Positions 16,143 to 16,357 of a DNA stretch of 16,357 bases are shown one piece after another (position 1 is the first letter of the stretch; every line of letters starts with the position of its first letter). The notes below the pieces were generated by a model. It had not been told where the DNA came from. It did not search any database and saw only the letters and a program-made list of their open reading frames with translations. The DNA is from Rhodobacteraceae bacterium UBA1957 (GTDB lineage: Bacteria; Pseudomonadota; Alphaproteobacteria; Rhodobacterales; Rhodobacteraceae): the NCBI GenBank assembly GCA_002336405.1, contig DDEJ01000088.1, positions 1 through 16,357 of the forward strand. The letters run 5' to 3'. The translations under genes and the position numbers were made by a program.

Positions 16143-16357
16143 TGCACAACCTCGATACGCGCGCACAACCGCAGCGCATGAGAGGGATCATAGGCCACAA
16201 CTGGCATAATGGGATCATAGGCCGCCCGGATTACCCCAGCAATATCAGGGCGCAAGATTGTCGCCCCCCCGGGCACCACCGCCAGCGGTGATTGTTCGCC
16301 AAATGCCGTATCCGACCATAAAAGTACGGTCTGCACCACCTGAGACAGGGCCAGCGT
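16139..16357 (-). CDS. C-terminal part of an unrecognised protein coupled to ybgC (cut by window edge)
   Basis: The frame is open from the right edge to a TGA at 16139-16141, giving 72 residues with no stop, and a GTG at 16337-16339 is merely internal if the gene continues. I do not recognise the family. The segment has SPLAVVPGGATILRPDI and ends with a strand-like ALRLCARIEV. There is no membrane segment or signal in this part. The stop overlaps the ybgC start as ATGA, so the two are translated together and the gene belongs to the Tol-Pal operon. Codon use looks like its neighbours. It could be a short hypothetical protein or the end of a longer one. Confidence 0.6.
   Translation of the reverse strand, partial: TLALSQVVQTVLLWSDTAFGEQSPLAVVPGGATILRPDIAGVIRAAYDPIMPVVAYDPSHALRLCARIEVVQ

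Noticed and set aside
1..16357. CRISPR, transposon, prophage, tRNA, toxin-antitoxin or other accessory defence content
   Set aside because: I looked for arrays of repeats, terminal inverted repeats, transposase or integrase motifs and cloverleaf patterns and saw none; the window is core chromosome.

Overview
The window reads as a piece of an alphaproteobacterial chromosome, most likely a marine member of the Rhodobacterales (Roseobacter group). The reasons are the gene order tolQ-tolR-tolA-tolB-pal-cpoB-tilS-ftsH, the sequence style of TolQ, TolB, CpoB and FtsH, the ligase-associated helicase/phosphoesterase pair, and a moderate G+C content (mid-50s % by eye). This is inference from protein recognition, not a search result, and I cannot name a genus. 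Almost everything is core housekeeping DNA: I see no phage, IS element, CRISPR array, tRNA or rRNA.

Left part, + strand: the last 53 codons of a probable DUF1801-type protein (1-162), a 329-bp non-coding gap, then two translationally coupled DNA-repair genes. These are a ligase-associated DEXH-box helicase (492-2900) and the metallophosphoesterase pdeM (2897-3631). In many bacteria these two sit with an ATP-dependent ligase and an exonuclease; those partners are not here. pdeM runs stop-to-stop, with no spare base, into the convergent folD.

Middle part, - strand: folD (3632-4525) and fhs (4710-6386) encode the tetrahydrofolate C1 enzymes that interconvert formate, 10-formyl-THF and 5,10-methylene-THF. 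They are separated by a clear intrinsic terminator for fhs and by a compact folD upstream region with an inverted repeat and a direct repeat. A MOSC-domain protein (6537-7133) precedes fhs.

Right part, - strand, transcribed leftward from beyond the right edge: end of an unrecognised gene (16139-16357), ybgC, tolQ, tolR, tolA, tolB, pal, cpoB, tilS and ftsH, closed by a strong terminator at 7198-7232. Very short gaps or overlaps at most junctions (ATGA, TAATG, GTGA) point to one Tol-Pal envelope operon extended by the tRNA(Ile2) lysidine synthetase TilS and the membrane protease FtsH. TolQRA form the inner-membrane proton-driven motor, TolB and CpoB are periplasmic and Pal is the outer-membrane lipoprotein; together they support outer-membrane constriction at division.

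I find no convincing undescribed system. The points most worth a second look are the incomplete ligase-associated repair cassette, the repeat-rich folD promoter region, the tolR/tolA pair sharing a frame across one TAG, non-ATG starts for ftsH, tolA and tilS, and the unrecognised gene coupled to ybgC.
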